From Cognaticolwellia beringensis (GTDB lineage: Bacteria > Pseudomonadota > Gammaproteobacteria > Enterobacterales > Alteromonadaceae), in NCBI RefSeq assembly GCF_002076895.1, contig NZ_CP020465.1:3844001-3908000 (forward strand): a stretch of 64,000 nucleotides of DNA, written 5' to 3'. The notes beneath the pieces were generated by a model. That model made no database searches. It was not told the DNA's origin and saw nothing but the letters and a program-made list of their open reading frames with translations. A program made the position numbers and the translations under genes. Positions 63,659 through 64,000 of this stretch are shown piece by piece; position 1 is the stretch's first letter, and every line of letters starts with the position of its first letter.

Positions 63659-64000
63659 TTACGGCTTTAGTTTCGCATTTTCATAATATGCGCCACGCTG
63701 GCGTAATAATTCACGATAAAGCCCTTTATCAGCGACAAATTTATCACGACCATGAAGCCAAACATGGTTATTCATGACTAACATACTGCCAACAGGAACT
63801 CGTACATTGAAAGTGTTTTCCTCAGCTTCCAATGAGTTGCCCATTTCATATAAATACTGTCCTTGTCGCATATTTAAGGGTTCGGCAAATTGATCGATAT
63901 AAAGCATTTTAGGTCTGCCATTTTGATCTTCTTCGAAAAACACCGGATGTTGCATTTTATAAGTAATATTTTTACTGGCTGGAGGTGCCCATTGAATATC
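63659..64000 (-). CDS. glaH: Glutarate 2-hydroxylase GlaH (CsiD), C-terminal part; 5' end outside the window
   Basis: GlaH is a 2-oxoglutarate/Fe(II) dioxygenase that hydroxylates glutarate to L-2-hydroxyglutarate, the substrate of LhgO. The visible 113 residues (the frame is open to the window edge) are its C-terminal third: MQHPVFFEEDQNGRP, KMLYIDQFAEPLNMRQGQYLYEM, VPVGSMLVMNNHVWLHGRDKF (the last His is the distal iron ligand) and LYRELLRQRGAYY (with the 2-oxoglutarate-binding Arg). They match E. coli CsiD. The remainder, including the HxD motif, lies beyond 64000. It is upstream of lhgO in one operon. Confidence 0.95.
   Translation of the reverse strand, partial: DIQWAPPASKNITYKMQHPVFFEEDQNGRPKMLYIDQFAEPLNMRQGQYLYEMGNSLEAEENTFNVRVPVGSMLVMNNHVWLHGRDKFVADKGLYRELLRQRGAYYENAKLKP

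Noticed and set aside
1..64000. CRISPR array, prophage, integron or intact insertion sequence
   Set aside because: No regularly spaced repeats, phage structural genes, integrase or full transposase were found.
1..64000. tRNA or rRNA genes
   Set aside because: No cloverleaf with a TTCGANTC-type T-arm or CCA end was recognised in the spacers. A tRNAscan-SE run would settle this.

Overview
The window looks like a chromosomal segment of a marine gammaproteobacterium of the order Alteromonadales, most likely the family Colwelliaceae (Colwellia/Thalassotalea-like). The reasons are AT-rich DNA, the gene order map / rpsB-tsf-pyrH-frr-uppS-cdsA-dxr-rseP-bamA-skp-lpxD-fabZ-lpxA-lpxB-rnhB-dnaE-accA-tilS, lineage-typical small families (DUF3192, DUF3301, DUF3549, choice-of-anchor H) and a TonB-dependent receptor beside catabolic genes. 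The genus is inferred from general resemblance, not from a database search. No CRISPR array, prophage, intact insertion sequence, rRNA or tRNA gene was seen.

Region 1 (1-15.6 kb) is a mixed housekeeping and accessory stretch. It holds queF (cut by the window edge) and syd, a small KfrA-like HTH protein, a DUF3192 lipoprotein, and a PepSY / response regulator / histidine kinase operon followed by a DUF3300 protein. Next come a 99/103-bp tandem repeat, a DUF1499 membrane protein, a surface-anchored protein, an acetyltransferase and an SMR pump. A CsrB-family regulatory RNA (about 10681-10983) follows, with a perfect GacA/UvrY box about 180 bp upstream of its promoter. The region closes with a DUF805-like protein, DUF3301, DUF3549, truC and a lipoprotein. 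In E. coli csrB also lies between syd-queF and the truC region, so this is a conserved neighbourhood with extra genes inserted.

Region 2 (15.9-43.1 kb) is the large essential block. dapD, glnD and map (with a DsbA-family gene) run on the minus strand. The rpsB-to-tilS series runs on the plus strand and covers translation (S2, EF-Ts, ribosome recycling), UMP kinase, undecaprenyl-PP and CDP-DAG synthesis, the MEP pathway, RseP, outer-membrane assembly (BamA, Skp), lipid A synthesis, RNase HII, DNA polymerase III alpha, acetyl-CoA carboxylase alpha and tRNA-Ile lysidine synthetase. rpsB has an extended -10 promoter and a structured leader, and a hairpin separates rpsB from tsf. Many genes here start at GTG or TTG.

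Region 3 (43.1-50.7 kb) holds sstT, a PhnA-type protein, an isoprenylcysteine-methyltransferase-like membrane protein, a DUF885 peptidase-like lipoprotein, a second acetyltransferase, an M28 peptidase and yaeQ.

Region 4 (51.1-64 kb) is a catabolic island for polyamines and related amino compounds. puuD-aldehyde dehydrogenase-SDR form one operon, divergent from an omega-aminotransferase of the SpuC type. A LuxR-type regulator, a gamma-glutamylputrescine-synthetase-like gene (puuA/spuB type), a TonB-dependent receptor, an APC permease and the glutarate genes glaH (cut by the window edge) and lhgO follow. Together they suggest uptake of a polyamine or amino compound, its gamma-glutamylation and/or transamination, oxidation of the aldehyde, release of GABA-like acids, and a link to C5 dicarboxylate (lysine/glutarate) catabolism. 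No PuuB-type oxidase is in view, so the route looks like a Puu/Spu mixture. Repeated motifs in two intergenic regions of this island may be operators.
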